From positions 1,407,501-1,471,500 of the forward strand of contig JACVTC010000010.1 of the NCBI GenBank assembly GCA_016946835.1: a stretch of DNA of 64,000 nt, given 5' to 3'. The stretch comes from Neocallimastix lanati (nom. inval.). Its lineage: Eukaryota; Neocallimastigomycota; Neocallimastigomycetes; Neocallimastigales; Neocallimastigaceae. Below the pieces are notes generated by a model that was given only the letters and a program-made list of their open reading frames with translations, was not told the DNA's origin and searched no databases. Below are positions 22,759 to 34,960 of the stretch, piece after piece. The position numbers and the translations under genes are program-made. Position 1 is the first letter of the stretch. Every line of letters starts with the position of its first letter.

Positions 22759-25363
22759 ATGAAATTTTTAAAACTTTTTTCAAACAAAGGTTTAAACCTT
22801 TTAGTTACTTCCTTATTTATTTTTGGTTCAAGTATCCAAAATGTTAAGGCAGATGAATGTGTAGATTTAGAAAATGCTATAAAACTTTTAGGTGATAATA
22901 TAATAAAAGTATTTAGTGATCAAAAAGTTCAAAATTGTTGTGATTACAATCAAATCACATGTGAATCAATTCAAGGAGGACTTCATATTACTGGAATGTA
23001 ATTTTTTTAAAAAATATTCTTAAAATTATTTATATTATTCATTTTTAAGGAAAAAATATATATATATTATAATAATTTATTAAATTTGAAGTAATTATTT
23101 TTTTATAAAAAAAAAAAAAAGAAAAAACTTACATATATATAAATAATAAAATTTATAATTTTAAATAAACAGAAAATTAGATAATGTTGATACCTTCCAT
23201 AAAGGAAGTGAAACTGAAGCAGTTGGTGTACTCTCCAATTTACCATATTTATATACATTGTAAGAATTTATTTTTATTATTATTTATTATATTTATAATT
23301 ATATTTATTTAAAAAAATAAAAAATTATATGTTTTTAATATTTTAATATTAAATATTTGTAATTTTTAATATGTTTATTGAATAATCTATTTAAACATTT
23401 TATATATATATTATTTATATAAAATTAGCGAAATAACTAGCAGTGGTTTTAGTAAAATGCCAGGAAATATAGATAAATTAAAAAATTTAAAAACTTTGTA
23501 AGTAAAAAGGAATATATGTTTATTTTATAAATTTATTTTTATTTTATTTTTATTTATATAATGTGATAAAAAATTAAAATGAATAAATTTGAAAATTTAA
23601 CAAATTAGTTAAAATTATATTAATTATTTATTCAATTAATAGAAAACTCTCTGGAAATAGTTATCGTGAAACCCTTCCAACAGAGATTGGAAGATTAACA
23701 AATTTAGAAAATTTGTATGTATTTTATTTTATTTATTTATTTATTTATTTTATTTATTATTGACATTTTATAAAATGTTAAAATATTAAATTGTATTAAA
23801 TAATATACAGAGATATTTCTGATGGTTTTATGACCGGCGGTATTCCTCAAGAATATTGTAAATTGACTAATTTAAAATCTTTGTAAGTTGAAATAAAAAA
23901 AAAAAAAGTATATTGAAATTAATTATATTAGTACAATATTATTAGTAATAGTATTAGTAATATTATTTATTTATTTATATTTCGTTTTATATATATATAT
24001 TTATTTTCAAAATATTATTATATATTTTATAATTATTATTTAAACTAATATACATATTTCGTTATTAAACTTCACTATATATTATTAATATTATTAATAT
24101 TATTAATACAATATTTATAGAAATCTTAGTAACCAAAGATTTTCAGGAGCAATTCCATATTGTTTTAAAAATTTAGAAAAGCTTGAAATTTTGTAAATAT
24201 CTAAAAATTTTTTAATATATATTCATAAATAATAAGTTAATTACAAATAAAATAGAACAAAAAAAAAATAAATAAATAAATAAAAATAATCATTTAGTTT
24301 AGTAATAATTTCTAATTGCATAAAATTTATTATATTTATTAAAATATAAAATAATAATAATAATAAATCAAATAGAAAATTACAAAATAACTTTGATCTT
24401 GAAGGTTATGTTCCAGTTTTACCAAATATTGGAAGTTGTGATTATCAATTTACTAATTTATGTACCTTTCCAAGTGCTAAATGTACGAAAAATTCAAAAA
24501 AATGCACTGCTGATGATATAAAAAGTACAAATTTAAATAATGGTAATCCAGATCCAAATAGTAATGAATATGAAGATGAACTCAAAAAATCTCCAAGTTC
24601 ATCAGATGGATCAAGTTCTTCATTTAGTATTAGAAGTATTTTCAGTTTTAAAGGTATTGTCAGAATTATCATAGGGTTAATAGTGATTGGTGGAGCAGTA
24701 GGTACTATAGTAAAGTATAAAAATAGGGGAAAATATGAAGAACCTGAAAAAATCAATATTACAAGTGGAGCAATAGTAGCACCAGTAACACCAGCAGCAC
24801 CAACTGTTGGCCAAGGAGTCGGTTATAATGTTACTTGCACCGTTACTTCAACTGAACCAACCAAAAAACCTGATGATGATGATGATTCAGATGATGAGCC
24901 AAATCCATATATTAATGCTACTCAACCACAAGCTACAACCGCAACTACTACTGCTGCTACAACTGTTGCTAGTGATTCTATGGCAATGCCACAACCAGTA
25001 GTTAATCCTTCAGTAGCTACTCAGCCAGCTACAACTGCTGCCTATGTTGCTCCACCAGTGACAGTAGCTTATGTTCCACCAACTGTTCCAGGTACTGCTT
25101 ATGCTCCACAAATGCCAGGTTCTGCTTATGTTGCACAACCTGCTTACGTACCATATCAGCCAACAGTTGCCTATCCACCACCACAACCAGGAGTCGCCTA
25201 TCCACCTCAACCGGGTGTTGCTTATCCACCTCAACCAGGTGTTGCTTATCCACCACCACAACCTGGTGTTGCTTATGCTGCTCCTCCTCAACAGCAACCA
25301 CCAGTTACTCAAGCCGTTGATCCAGCTAATGATCAACCACCACCATCCTATTCTGCTCAATAA
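22759..25363 (+). CDS. LRR gene B: LRR membrane protein with Pro/Tyr-rich PPxY tail
   Basis: Seven exons, phase-2 junctions: 22759-22997, 23173-23259, 23429-23497, 23643-23714, 23811-23882, 24121-24192, 24376-25363; 532 residues. The signal peptide (NLLVTSLFIFGSSIQNVKA) precedes an N-cap with NCCDYNQITCES. LRR units come one per exon (29, 23, 24, 24, 24 residues), for example YRETLPTEIGRLTNLENL. The C-cap has CDYQFTNLCTFPSAKC. One membrane segment (about residues 297-317, RIIIGLIVIGGAVGTIV) is followed by an intracellular tail of roughly 215 residues. This holds an acidic patch (DDDDDSDDE), Thr/Ala-rich sequence and six or more PGVAYPP/PGTAYAP-type repeats, and ends PPPSYSAQ. PPSY is a PPxY motif, which binds WW domains such as those of Nedd4-family ligases. 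No kinase. The first base of exon 3 makes Phe where paralogues have Leu. Confidence 0.88.
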
Positions 25364-25811
25364 GAAGAAACCTTAAAAAAAAAATAAAAAAAAAAAAAAA
25401 AAAAAAAAAAAGAAAATAAAAAATTATAATTTTTTTTTTTTTTCCTCACTTTTATAGAAAAAATATAATAAATAAAAACTAATAAACAAAAAAAATGTTA
25501 TTAATAAAAAAAAAGATGTAATTAAATAAATAAGTTTAAAAAAAAAAAAAATAAAGAAAAATAATAATAATAAATATACAATAAATAATAAGTAATAAGT
25601 AATAAATAATAAATAAAATAAAAAAGAAAAAAAAAGAACTAAAAGATAATTATATAATATATATATATATATATATATTTTCATTATCATTTTTTACTTT
25701 GAATTTTAATTTTATTTTAATATTAATATTAATATTATTTAAAAGTAAAATTGAGGGAAATTACTTTTTTTTTATTTTAAATTTTAATTTTTTATTTATT
25801 TAATTTATTTT
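25364..25811. other. 3' region of gene B, low complexity
   Basis: A-runs, (AATAA)n, and (AT)n at 25655-25678. No gene. Confidence 0.5.
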
Positions 25812-25883
25812 AGGTGACTCAGATGAACCTTTGAAAAGAGACAATTAAATGAACTACTTTTCAAAAGTTCATCTGAGTCACCT
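25812..25883. repeat. 27-bp inverted repeat at the 5' edge of the LINE fragment
   Basis: AGGTGACTCAGATGAAC plus CTTTGAAAAG (25812-25838) is the reverse complement, with one mismatch, of 25857-25883; the 18-bp loop is LINE coding sequence. The right arm belongs to the LINE, so the left arm is an inverted extra copy of it. Confidence 0.85.
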
Positions 25884-26250
25884 GTTCCAAAAATTGTGGG
25901 CTTGGCGGAATTCTTAACAAGAGCAATACCTATCATTAGTAGTTCGTTTGAGCTATTATTTGATAGGTATTGTAAAATACCAAACTTATCCAAGAGCGTC
26001 GACGTCGTACTGATAAGGCATAATGATAATACAGGATCATCATCTATTTCTATGAAGGATGAATCTCGCCCTAGTAGTTCAATAAATGATGAATCCGGGG
26101 AGAGTTTAGTGGACACCACACTTATCTATTTTAATGATGTTACCACTAGGTTTTATTTCTTTTTTTTTTTTTTTTTTTTTTTTTTTTATTTGTTAGGAAG
26201 GGAAAAATTCCCACATAGTACAACTTGCCGAAATACATAGTATTTTCGAG
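25812..26250 (+). mobile_element. 5'-truncated LINE fragment (C-terminal end of the second ORF)
   Basis: From 25839 the plus strand reads RQLNELLFKSSSESPVPKIV and then GLAEFLTRAIPIISSSFELL, matching the end of the larger LINE at 55.0-56.6 kb (RQLVDNIFKQSSTSSTVPYF, GIAEFLTNVIPLICRSF). Both copies then contain AAGAGCGTCGACGTCG. A T-run (26160-26187) interrupts the tail. It is a dead partial copy with no RT domain. Its 5' edge is an inverted duplication, listed separately. Confidence 0.8.
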
Positions 26251-26504
26251 CTTTTTTATTTTTTTTTTTTTTTTTTTTTTTAATTTTTTAAATTTTTAAA
26301 TTTTTTTTTTTATTTTTAATTTCAATTTGTACTTTTCACCTACATGTATTTTTTAAAATAAAATTTAATAAAGTTTTGGAAGTGTATTTTCTTCCCTGTT
26401 TAAAAAAAAATAAAAATAATAAAAAAAAAAAAAAACTTTTCACAACTAAAAGAATTCAATATTATAACATGGTACCATTAAACCGATGATATCGTAAAGA
26501 AAAA

Positions 26505-26540
<36 letters not shown>

Positions 26541-26899
26541 AATAAAAAAGTTTATGAAAAATTAGATTAATAGTAAATCAACCGTTCTTCACAACAACAA
26601 CAAAAATAAATAAAAAAAAATCTATTGAAATTGAATTACCTTATATTATTATATTATATTATTTATATTTCTCATGATTTTTAAAAGTATTTTTTTAAGT
26701 GGATGATCAGTCCCCTCCATGATTATTTAAACTTTTTTTTTTTTTTTTTTTTTACAAAGGTTTTCTTCTTTCTTCGTATTATTATTATTGTAATAAACAT
26801 TTTTAACACTTTTATAAAAAAAAAAAAAATTACAATAGATTAATAGATATTATCACCTGTTTAAAAGAACAATTAGTAAAAATGAAAAGCCTTATTATT

Positions 26900-26965
<66 letters not shown>

Positions 26966-27360
26966 AATTACTAATTAATTAATAAAAAAAAATTATTTAT
27001 CATTATATTAATAAAAAAAAACTCAGAACATAAAGACAATTTAATTTTATTATAGTGAAACATATTTCAAGCAACAAAAAAAAAAAAAAAATCATTATTT
27101 CATTTTATTATAAACATGTTCAGAAGTATATTAATAATAAATATAGTGTTTTTTTTTTTTTTTTGAAATTGCCTTTAGCTAATATTTCTAATATTAAGGG
27201 TAATTAATAAAAAATATAAAAAAAATATAAATACCATTAAATATATATATATATACATATTTAAAAATATTTAAAGATATAATTCATTTGAATAGATATT
27301 AATAAAAAATAATATGATGAATAAAATAATATATTAATTAAATAAAACTACAGAGATAAT
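26251..27360. other. low-complexity intergenic DNA
   Basis: T- and A-runs with short ordinary patches (26390-26480, 26570-26770) that contain no frame; (ATT)n at 26908-26964. No gene recognised. Confidence 0.55.
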
Positions 27361-27420
27361 ATATTTAATTATCAAATTTACTTATTTATTTACTTATTTA
27401 TTTACTTATTTATTTATAAT

Positions 27421-27467
<47 letters not shown>

Positions 27468-27511
27468 TAATTTATTTATTTATTTACTTATTTATTTATT
27501 TATTTATTTAC

Positions 27512-27542
<31 letters not shown>

Positions 27543-27565
27543 CTTATTTATTTATTTATTTAAAT
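27361..27565. repeat. (TTTA)n array with ACTTATTTATTT variants
   Basis: Tetranucleotide array with interspersed TTACTTATTT units. Confidence 0.9.
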
Positions 27566-27879
27566 ATTCAAACTTTAATAGATAGAAAATTAATTAAATA
27601 TATACAATTAAAGTTTTCTCATTTCTATTTAAAAAAAAAAAAATTTAAAAAAATTAAAAAATTTAAAACAAATAAAAAAAAAAAAAAATTAGACCATTCT
27701 TTAAATTGGCATTTTAAAATTTTAAATGATATTTAATAAATGGGAATAGAATAATAAAGTTTTATTATTTATATTAAATAAAAAGAGAAAAAATAAAAAA
27801 TATTAAAAAGTTAAACAAAAATTTTAAAAATTTAGATTAATACGATTAATACTTTATTTTCATTTTTTATATTTATTTA

Positions 27880-28540
27880 TTTATTTATTTATTATTTAAT
27901 TATTTATTAATTATTTATTAATAAATACTTCTTTTTATTATTTATATTTATTTATTTATTTATTAATAAATACTCTTTTTATTATTTACTATTTATTATT
28001 TATTAATAAATACTCTTCTTATTATTTATTATTTATTATTTATTAATAAATACTCTTTTTATTATTCAATTATTTATTATTTATTATTTATTATTTATTA
28101 TTTATTATTTATTATTTATTATTTATTATGTATTATGTATTATTTATTATTTATTAATAAATACTTTTTTTATTATTTATTATTTATTTGTTATTAGTTA
28201 TTAGTTATTAATAAATACTCTTTTTATTATTTATTATTTATTAATTATTATTTATTATTTATTATTTATTATTCAATTATTTATTATTTATTATTCAATT
28301 ATTTATTATTTAATAATTTATTATTTATTATTTATTATTTATTATTTATTATTTATTATTTATTATTTATTATTTATTATTTATTATTTATTAATAAATA
28401 CTCTTTATTTTTTATTATTTATTATTTATTAATAAATACTCTTTTTATTTTTTATTATTTATTATTTAATTATTTATTATTTATTATTTAATATTTATTT
28501 ATTTATTATTTATTATTTATTATTTAATGATTATCATGTA
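27880..28540. repeat. minisatellite with AATAAATACTCTTTTTATT units
   Basis: About eight irregular units of TTAATAAATACTCTTTTTAT separated by (TTATTATTTA)n. It is the reverse complement of the array at 6830-7560. Confidence 0.9.
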
Positions 28541-28924
28541 TTATATATTAGTATTATTAATTAGTAGTAGTAAAAGTAATTATATCAAAAACTACTCTTT
28601 TATCTTTGTTTAATTTTATTTATTTATAAAATTTTTTTTTTATTTTTCAATTTTTTTTTATTTTATTTATTTTCAAATATACATTTATATATTTATATAT
28701 TTTCAAAGGGATCTTTTTTTTTTTTTCAAAAGAAAAAATTTATTTCAATATTAATAACCTTATATAATATAATAATAATAATACGTCCATCATCATTTAA
28801 AAGTAAAAAATTTTTTATTCTCCACTTTCACACCTTTTCAAAATTTTAAAAATATTAATTAATTAATAATTAATTTTTATATTAATTAAAATTTATAATA
28901 ATTTTTATTTAATTAAATTAAACT

Positions 28925-28961
<37 letters not shown>

Positions 28962-29478
28962 ATAAGGATGAATAAAGGATAGACATTAATTACTTAATTT
29001 AATATATTTGTTACAAATTTGAAAATATATATACCAATATATTAATAATAATACTTTATATATAAATATTTTATAATTAGCTTTTCTTTGATAACGGTTT
29101 AATTATATATGTATACTATATATAAAATAAATTATAAACTAGTTTTTTTTTTAAATTCATTAATATATAAATAATTATCAAGTATTAACAATGTCACATG
29201 AATATTATGCCTATTATTTATAATGCGCCATATAGTATAACCTTATTCTGTATGTGGCTATTTTAAATAATAAATTTTAAGAATTATTAAGTATTATTTA
29301 TTTATATAAAATAAATAAAATATATAATAAATAATTATATATATATATATATAAAATACTACGAGCGTCATTTTTTCGTGTTCTATGAATTAATTCACAA
29401 CCTGGAACAAGTTAATATAAATATAAATAAATGAAATTAATATTCAAATATTATTCGTTTCATTTTTTAATTTATTGA
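28541..29478. other. AT-rich region upstream of LRR gene C
   Basis: No open frame; an A-run at 28930-28960. A short richer patch at 29185-29260 is unidentified. Confidence 0.5.
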
Positions 29479-29500
29479 TTGTGTAACATTGAAAAATCGA
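29479..29500 (+). promoter_or_regulatory. distal shared upstream block, gene C
   Basis: TTGTGTAACATTGAAAAATC, counterpart of the blocks before B (22238) and D (34413), about 545 bp before the ATG. Confidence 0.45.
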
Positions 29501-29813
29501 ACTACCGAAAATACTATAAACTTTAAAAATTAAAAAAAAATTTTCAATTAAGACCATTAAAATATATATTAAAATTGATTACAATAAATAAAAAAAATAT
29601 TTAATTATTAAAAACCTTTTTTGATTTTAAATGTTAATTTTTACAATTATTAATAATTTATATTTGATAAATTAAGATATATATATAAATATAAAATAAT
29701 ATTCCTTATTATTTTTTTTTTTTTTAAAAAAAAAAAAAAAATTTAAAAATATCTTAAATGGTATAATAAAATATAATTGTTTGTAATTATAATAGAAAGA
29801 AGTTTTTTATTTT

Positions 29814-29845
29814 ACAATTTATATTTTATTATATAAAATTTAATT
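29814..29845 (+). promoter_or_regulatory. proximal shared upstream block, gene C
   Basis: ACAATTTATATTTTATTATA, 210 bp before the ATG; preceded, as in D, by ATAGAAAGAAG and a T-rich run. The spacing to the ATG is larger than in B and D because of extra A-rich sequence. Confidence 0.5.
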
Positions 29846-30023
29846 AAAAAATTTTATATTTTATGTTTTAATGTAAAAAAGCGGAAATTATAAAAAATAA
29901 AATAATAGCAAATAATATAAAAAAAAAATAAAAATACGAATAAAAAAGAAAATAAAATAAAATAAAATAAAAAAAAGAAAAAAAAAAAAAAAAAAAAAGA
30001 ATTAAAAAGAATAAAAAAAAAAA

Positions 30024-30712
30024 ATGAAATTTTTTTTCCTTTTATTAAATAAAGGTTTAAATTTTTTAGTTGCTTCATTATTAATTTTAGTAGCAAATAT
30101 TCAAAATGTTAAGGCAATAGATGAATGTTTAGATTTTGAAAATGCTATGAAACAATTAGGTAAAGATACAATGAAGAAATTTGAAGAACAGAAAGTTGAA
30201 AATTGTTGTTATTACAATCAAGTTACATGTGAAAGTATAGAAGAACAACTTCATATTACTGGAATGTAAATTTCAATTATTTACTTATTTACTTATCTCA
30301 ATATTTATATATATATATATTTTTTTAAAAATTTTTTTTCTTTTGAATTTGTTCATTTTTAAGGAAGAACATTATTATATTATGTATTTTAAACAAATTA
30401 TTATTTTATTTGAATTAATAATAAAAGTTTTTTTTTTTTTTTTTTATTTTATTTTAAAAATATATATATATTATATATTTATATATTTATATTTATATAT
30501 ATAATTATTATTTAAAATAAATAGAAAATTAGAAAAAATTGATACATTCTATGAAGGAAGTGAAACTGAAGCAATTAATACCCTCTCTAATTTACCATAC
30601 TTATCTTCATTGTAAAATTTAATATTATATTTTTACTTTATATTATTATTATTATTATTTTCTTAATTTATTTATATATTTAATACTTTTTTTTTTTTTT
30701 ATTTTTTCTTTA

Positions 30713-30744
<32 letters not shown>

Positions 30745-30975
30745 AAATTAGAGAAATAAGTGACAGTAATAATAGTAAAATACCAGGAAGTTTAGATAAA
30801 TTAAAAAATTTAAAAACCTTGTAATATATTTATATATACATATGTGTATATTTATCTTAATTTTTATTTTTATCTTTATCTTTATATTTATATATATATT
30901 TATATATATATTTTTCTTTACCTTTGTCTTCATATTTATATTTTATATTTTATATTTTATATGTATATGCATATG

Positions 30976-31008
<33 letters not shown>

Positions 31009-31351
31009 TAAGTAAAATTTAAGTAATATATATAAAGTATAAAAATAAATAGTTAACAAATTATTTAAAAATTATTTTAATTCAATTAATAGAATACTTT
31101 CTGGAAACAATTATCATGAAACACTTCCAATAGAAATTGGAAGATTATCTAATTTAGAAGTTTTGTATGTATTTTATATTAAAGATTTTATAAATATATC
31201 AATATTTATCTATATAAATTTATCAACTCTATTATGATATTAAATTATAATAATTAAAATATATACAGAAATTTTACTAGAGGTCTTATGACCGGTACTA
31301 TTCCTGTGGAATATTGTAATTTAGTCAAATTAAAAACTTTGTAAGTTTAAA

Positions 31352-31392
<41 letters not shown>

Positions 31393-32853
31393 AATTAATT
31401 GAAATTAACTATATATATTTATTGATACACTTTTATTACTAATATAATTATCTTTTGTTCTATTATTTTCAATTTATTTATAATTTATTGTTTATTATTT
31501 AAACTAATATATATATACATTTCATTACTAAACTTTAATATTCCTATATTATAAATATTATTAATATAATATTTACAGAGATCTCAGTGAGCAAAAATTT
31601 ACAGGAGCAATACCGTACTGTTTTAAAAAATTAAAAAACCTTGAAATTTTGTAAATATAAAAAAAAAAATTTTTTTTTTTTAATATAAATTTATATATTC
31701 ATAAATAATTTAATTATTAAAAAAAAAAAAACGTCATTTTATATATTTTAAATTTTCTAATCCCAAAAATATATGTATTTATATTTATGTTTATATATAT
31801 TTATATTTATATTTATATTTATATTTATATTTATATTTATATTTATATTTATATTTATATTTATATTTATATTTATATTTATATTTATATTTATATTTAT
31901 ATTTATATTTATATTTATATTTATTTTTATTTTTATATTTATTTTTATTTATATATTTATATTTAAATTTATTTATATATTTATACAGAAAATTAAAAAA
32001 AAATAATGGTTTTGAAGGTTATGTTCCAATTTTACCAAAAATTAAAAGTTGTGATTATCAAAATACTAAATTATGTACATTTAAAAGTGCTAAATGTAAG
32101 TCAAATTCAAAACCATGTACAGCAGAAGATGTAAAAAGTACAAATTTAAATAATGGTAATCCAAATCCAAATAGTAATGAATATGAAGATGAAGTCTCTC
32201 CAGATCCATCGAGTCCATCCAACAAAAATAATAATAGTTTTATCGATGCTTTCCTAAGTATAATGAAATTTTTACTATATTCTGTCGTATTGATTATTAT
32301 TGCTGTATTTTCAATTCGTCTATATAAAAAAAGGAATAAAAACAACGGAAGCTATAAAAAATTAATTAATAATTCAAATTCAATAAATACAACTTATAGT
32401 GGTAATTACAATATTTCTAGTAACGCTTCCTCAAGGGAACTTACCAATATACCAGATTTTACTATTTTAAATAATAAATCAAATCCATATCTCAATGATA
32501 CAGAACTAAAATCTTCATCTTCAACTTCAAAAAAGGGAGCAATAGTTACAACTCCCAATAATTCTTCTATGGCAATGACTGCCTATCCACTAATGACAGT
32601 AGCTTATGTTCCACCCACTATGCCTGGTGTGGCTTATGATCCACAAATGCCAGGTACGGCTTATATAACACAACCTGTTTATATGCCATATCCACAAAAT
32701 GCTTCACAACCAGGACTTATTTATCCTCTTCAACAACCACCTGTTCAACTATCAGTCACTCAACCAAACGTTGATCCAACTAATGAACGACCGCCGTCCT
32801 ATTCTGCAATATTTGAAGAAAATTTAAATTTGAAAGAAAAACAAAATAAATAA
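30024..32853 (+). CDS. LRR gene C: LRR membrane protein with PPxY tail
   Basis: Seven exons, phase-2 junctions: 30024-30265, 30525-30611, 30752-30820, 31093-31164, 31269-31340, 31579-31650, 31989-32853; 492 residues. Architecture as in B. Signal peptide (NFLVASLLILVANIQNVKA), N-cap NCCYYNQVTCES, LRR units of 29, 23, 24, 24 and 24 residues each in its own exon, C-cap CDYQNTKLCTFKSAKC, then NNGNPNPNSNEYEDE. A strong membrane segment (about residues 296-315, FLLYSVVLIIIAVFSIRLY) is followed by a Ser/Asn-rich tail, repeats like PPTMPGVAYDPQMPGTAY, and a near-terminal ERPPSYSAIFEE containing PPxY, with about 14 further residues. Intron 6 holds a long hexanucleotide array. Exon 4-6 sequences are close to those of B and D, so these are recent paralogues. 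Confidence 0.87.
31797..31922. repeat. (ATTTAT)n array in intron 6 of gene C
   Basis: About 20 perfect hexamers (TTTATA/ATTTAT), then degenerate copies to about 31985, immediately before the exon 7 acceptor. Confidence 0.95.
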
Positions 32854-32892
32854 AATTAATGAATTAATAATTAAATAAAAAAAAAAAAAAAA

Positions 32893-32924
32893 GTTAGTAG
32901 TAATAGAAAATTTATAGGAATTAA

Positions 32925-32955
<31 letters not shown>

Positions 32956-33210
32956 AAAAGTTAATAATAATAGAAAATTTATAAGAATGTATAAATAAAT
33001 AAATAAAAAAGTTAATAATAATAGAAAATTTATAAGAATGTATAAATAAATAAATAAATAAAAAAGTTAATAATAATAGAAAATTTATAAGAATGTATAA
33101 ATAAATAAATAAATAAATAAAAAAGTTAATAATAATAGAAAATTTATAAGAATGTATAAATAAATAAATAAATAAAAAAGTTAATAATAATAGAAAATTT
33201 ATAAGAATGT

Positions 33211-33235
<25 letters not shown>
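32893..33235. repeat. tandem array downstream of gene C, six units of 51-65 bp
   Basis: Units contain GTTAATAATAATAGAAAATT then TATAAGAATG and variable (TAAA)n. Related units occur once or twice downstream of gene D (37513, 37640), so the 3' flank was duplicated with the gene. Confidence 0.85.
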
Positions 33236-33241
<6 letters not shown>

Positions 33242-33430
33242 TTTATTTCAAAAGCATATACTCCATAGTAAAATAAATTAGCTCAATTTAATTCTTTTAA
33301 TAGTTATTGTAATAATAATAATAATATAAAAAGCCAGGGTTCATATGAATAGAGAATAATAATAGAAATAAAAATAATAATTATATAAAATAAAAAAGGT
33401 ATTAATTAAATAATAATTAATAAATTATTA

Positions 33431-33461
<31 letters not shown>

Positions 33462-33555
33462 CTGTTAAAATTTTATAAATGTATCAATATATATATATCA
33501 ATAAATGTATCATTCTATTAAAATATTAAATTATATTATTTTGATAAAAAAAATA

Positions 33556-33880
33556 AATACTGAGATTTATCCAAGAGTTTTATGAGAGGTGATAGTCCTA
33601 AGGAATATTATAATTTAGTCAATTTGAAAAAAAAGTGGAAATATTATTAATATAATTATCTTTTGTTCTTGTCGTTATTATTATTTTTATTTATTTTTTT
33701 ATTATTATAATTTATTATTTAAGAAAATATATATATATACATACTAAACTTTAATATTCATAAATTATAAATTTTATTAATACAATATTTATTGAGATCT
33801 TTGTGAGCAAAAATTGACAAGAGTTATACCATATTAAAGACTTTAAAAAAAAAAAAAAAACTTGAAACTTGGTAAATAAT
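33556..33880 (+). pseudogene. relic of an LRR gene (exons 5 and 6)
   Basis: 33563-33640 matches exon 5 of gene D at DNA level (GAGATTTATCCAAGAGTTTT then CCTAAGGAATATTATAATTT against CCTAAGGAATATTGTAATTT). 33793-33875 matches exon 6 (GATCTTTGTGAGCAAAAATT, ATACCATATT), with frame breaks and A insertions. The DNA between looks like the corresponding intron. It lies between C and D and shows a former fifth paralogue or a partial duplication. Confidence 0.75.
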
Positions 33881-34035
33881 ATCTTAAAATGTTTTAATAA
33901 ATATATAAAAAAAAAATTGTAACATAATGAGAAAGGATGAAGTTTTATCTATGTGTTATACAATAATTAAATATTTATAAAATTAAAAATTCATTAAAAT
34001 AAATAATAATAAAATTAGTTATTCTATTTAATAGA

Positions 34036-34152
<117 letters not shown>

Positions 34153-34412
34153 TTTTTTTTTTTTTTTTTTTTTTTTTATTAAAATTAAATTAACATAAGA
34201 ATAATTAAGGATTATATTTTTTAATAATTGTACTTTTTTATTCATATAAATATTATAAAATAAGCTTTTGTTTAAAAATTGTCTAGATACATATTATATA
34301 TAAATTGGATGAAGCTATTTTATATATGTTGATATATATTATATATAATATATAATATATTAATAGTTGAAATAAGAACTTTAATAATCTCGTTTCATTT
34401 TTTAATATATAA

Positions 34413-34434
34413 ATTGTGGAACATCAAAAATCCG
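34413..34434 (+). promoter_or_regulatory. distal shared upstream block, gene D
   Basis: TTGTGGAACATCAAAAATCC, about 545 bp before the ATG, counterpart of the blocks before B and C. Confidence 0.45.
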
Positions 34435-34828
34435 AAATATATAACAAATTTTTTTAAAAAATTGAAAATATTTTTATTAAATTTTTTCTTTTTTTTTTTT
34501 TTTAATAATTTATTTTTAAATTAAATTATATATATATATTAACACATATATTAAATTATACTATAACAAAAGGTATGAATAATTATCTAATTGTATTCCA
34601 ACATTAATTAATTTATATTTGATATAACAAAAGAAAAAAAAAAAAAAAAAAAATATATATATATAGAATAATTTTCTTTTAATTATTTTTTTTTTCGTTA
34701 AAAAAAAAATAAAATAAAATAAAAAAAATAAAAATTTTATAAAAATATAAAACTATATTATAAATAATATAATAAAAATAATAAAATATAATTGTTAATA
34801 ATTGTAATAGAAAGAAGATTTTTATTTT

Positions 34829-34860
34829 ACAATTTATATTCGATTATATAAAAATTAATT
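34829..34860 (+). promoter_or_regulatory. proximal shared upstream block, gene D
   Basis: ACAATTTATATTCGATTATA, 132 bp before the ATG, preceded by AATAGAAAGAAGATTTTTAT as in C. Confidence 0.5.
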
Positions 34861-34960
34861 TTATATGAAACTACAAAAATAATTATATACATACAAAACA
34901 ATATAAAACAAAACAATATAAAAAAATAATATAAACAATTAGAAAAAAAAAAAATAAAAA

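Noticed and set aside
24445-25376. Several open frames of 60-116 codons on both strands over the gene B tail
   Set aside because: Shadows of the Pro/Tyr/Ala-rich repeats in exon 7; the family frame continues from the LRR exons.
31773-32006. 77-codon Ile-Phe repeat frame
   Set aside because: It is the (ATTTAT)n microsatellite in intron 6 of gene C.
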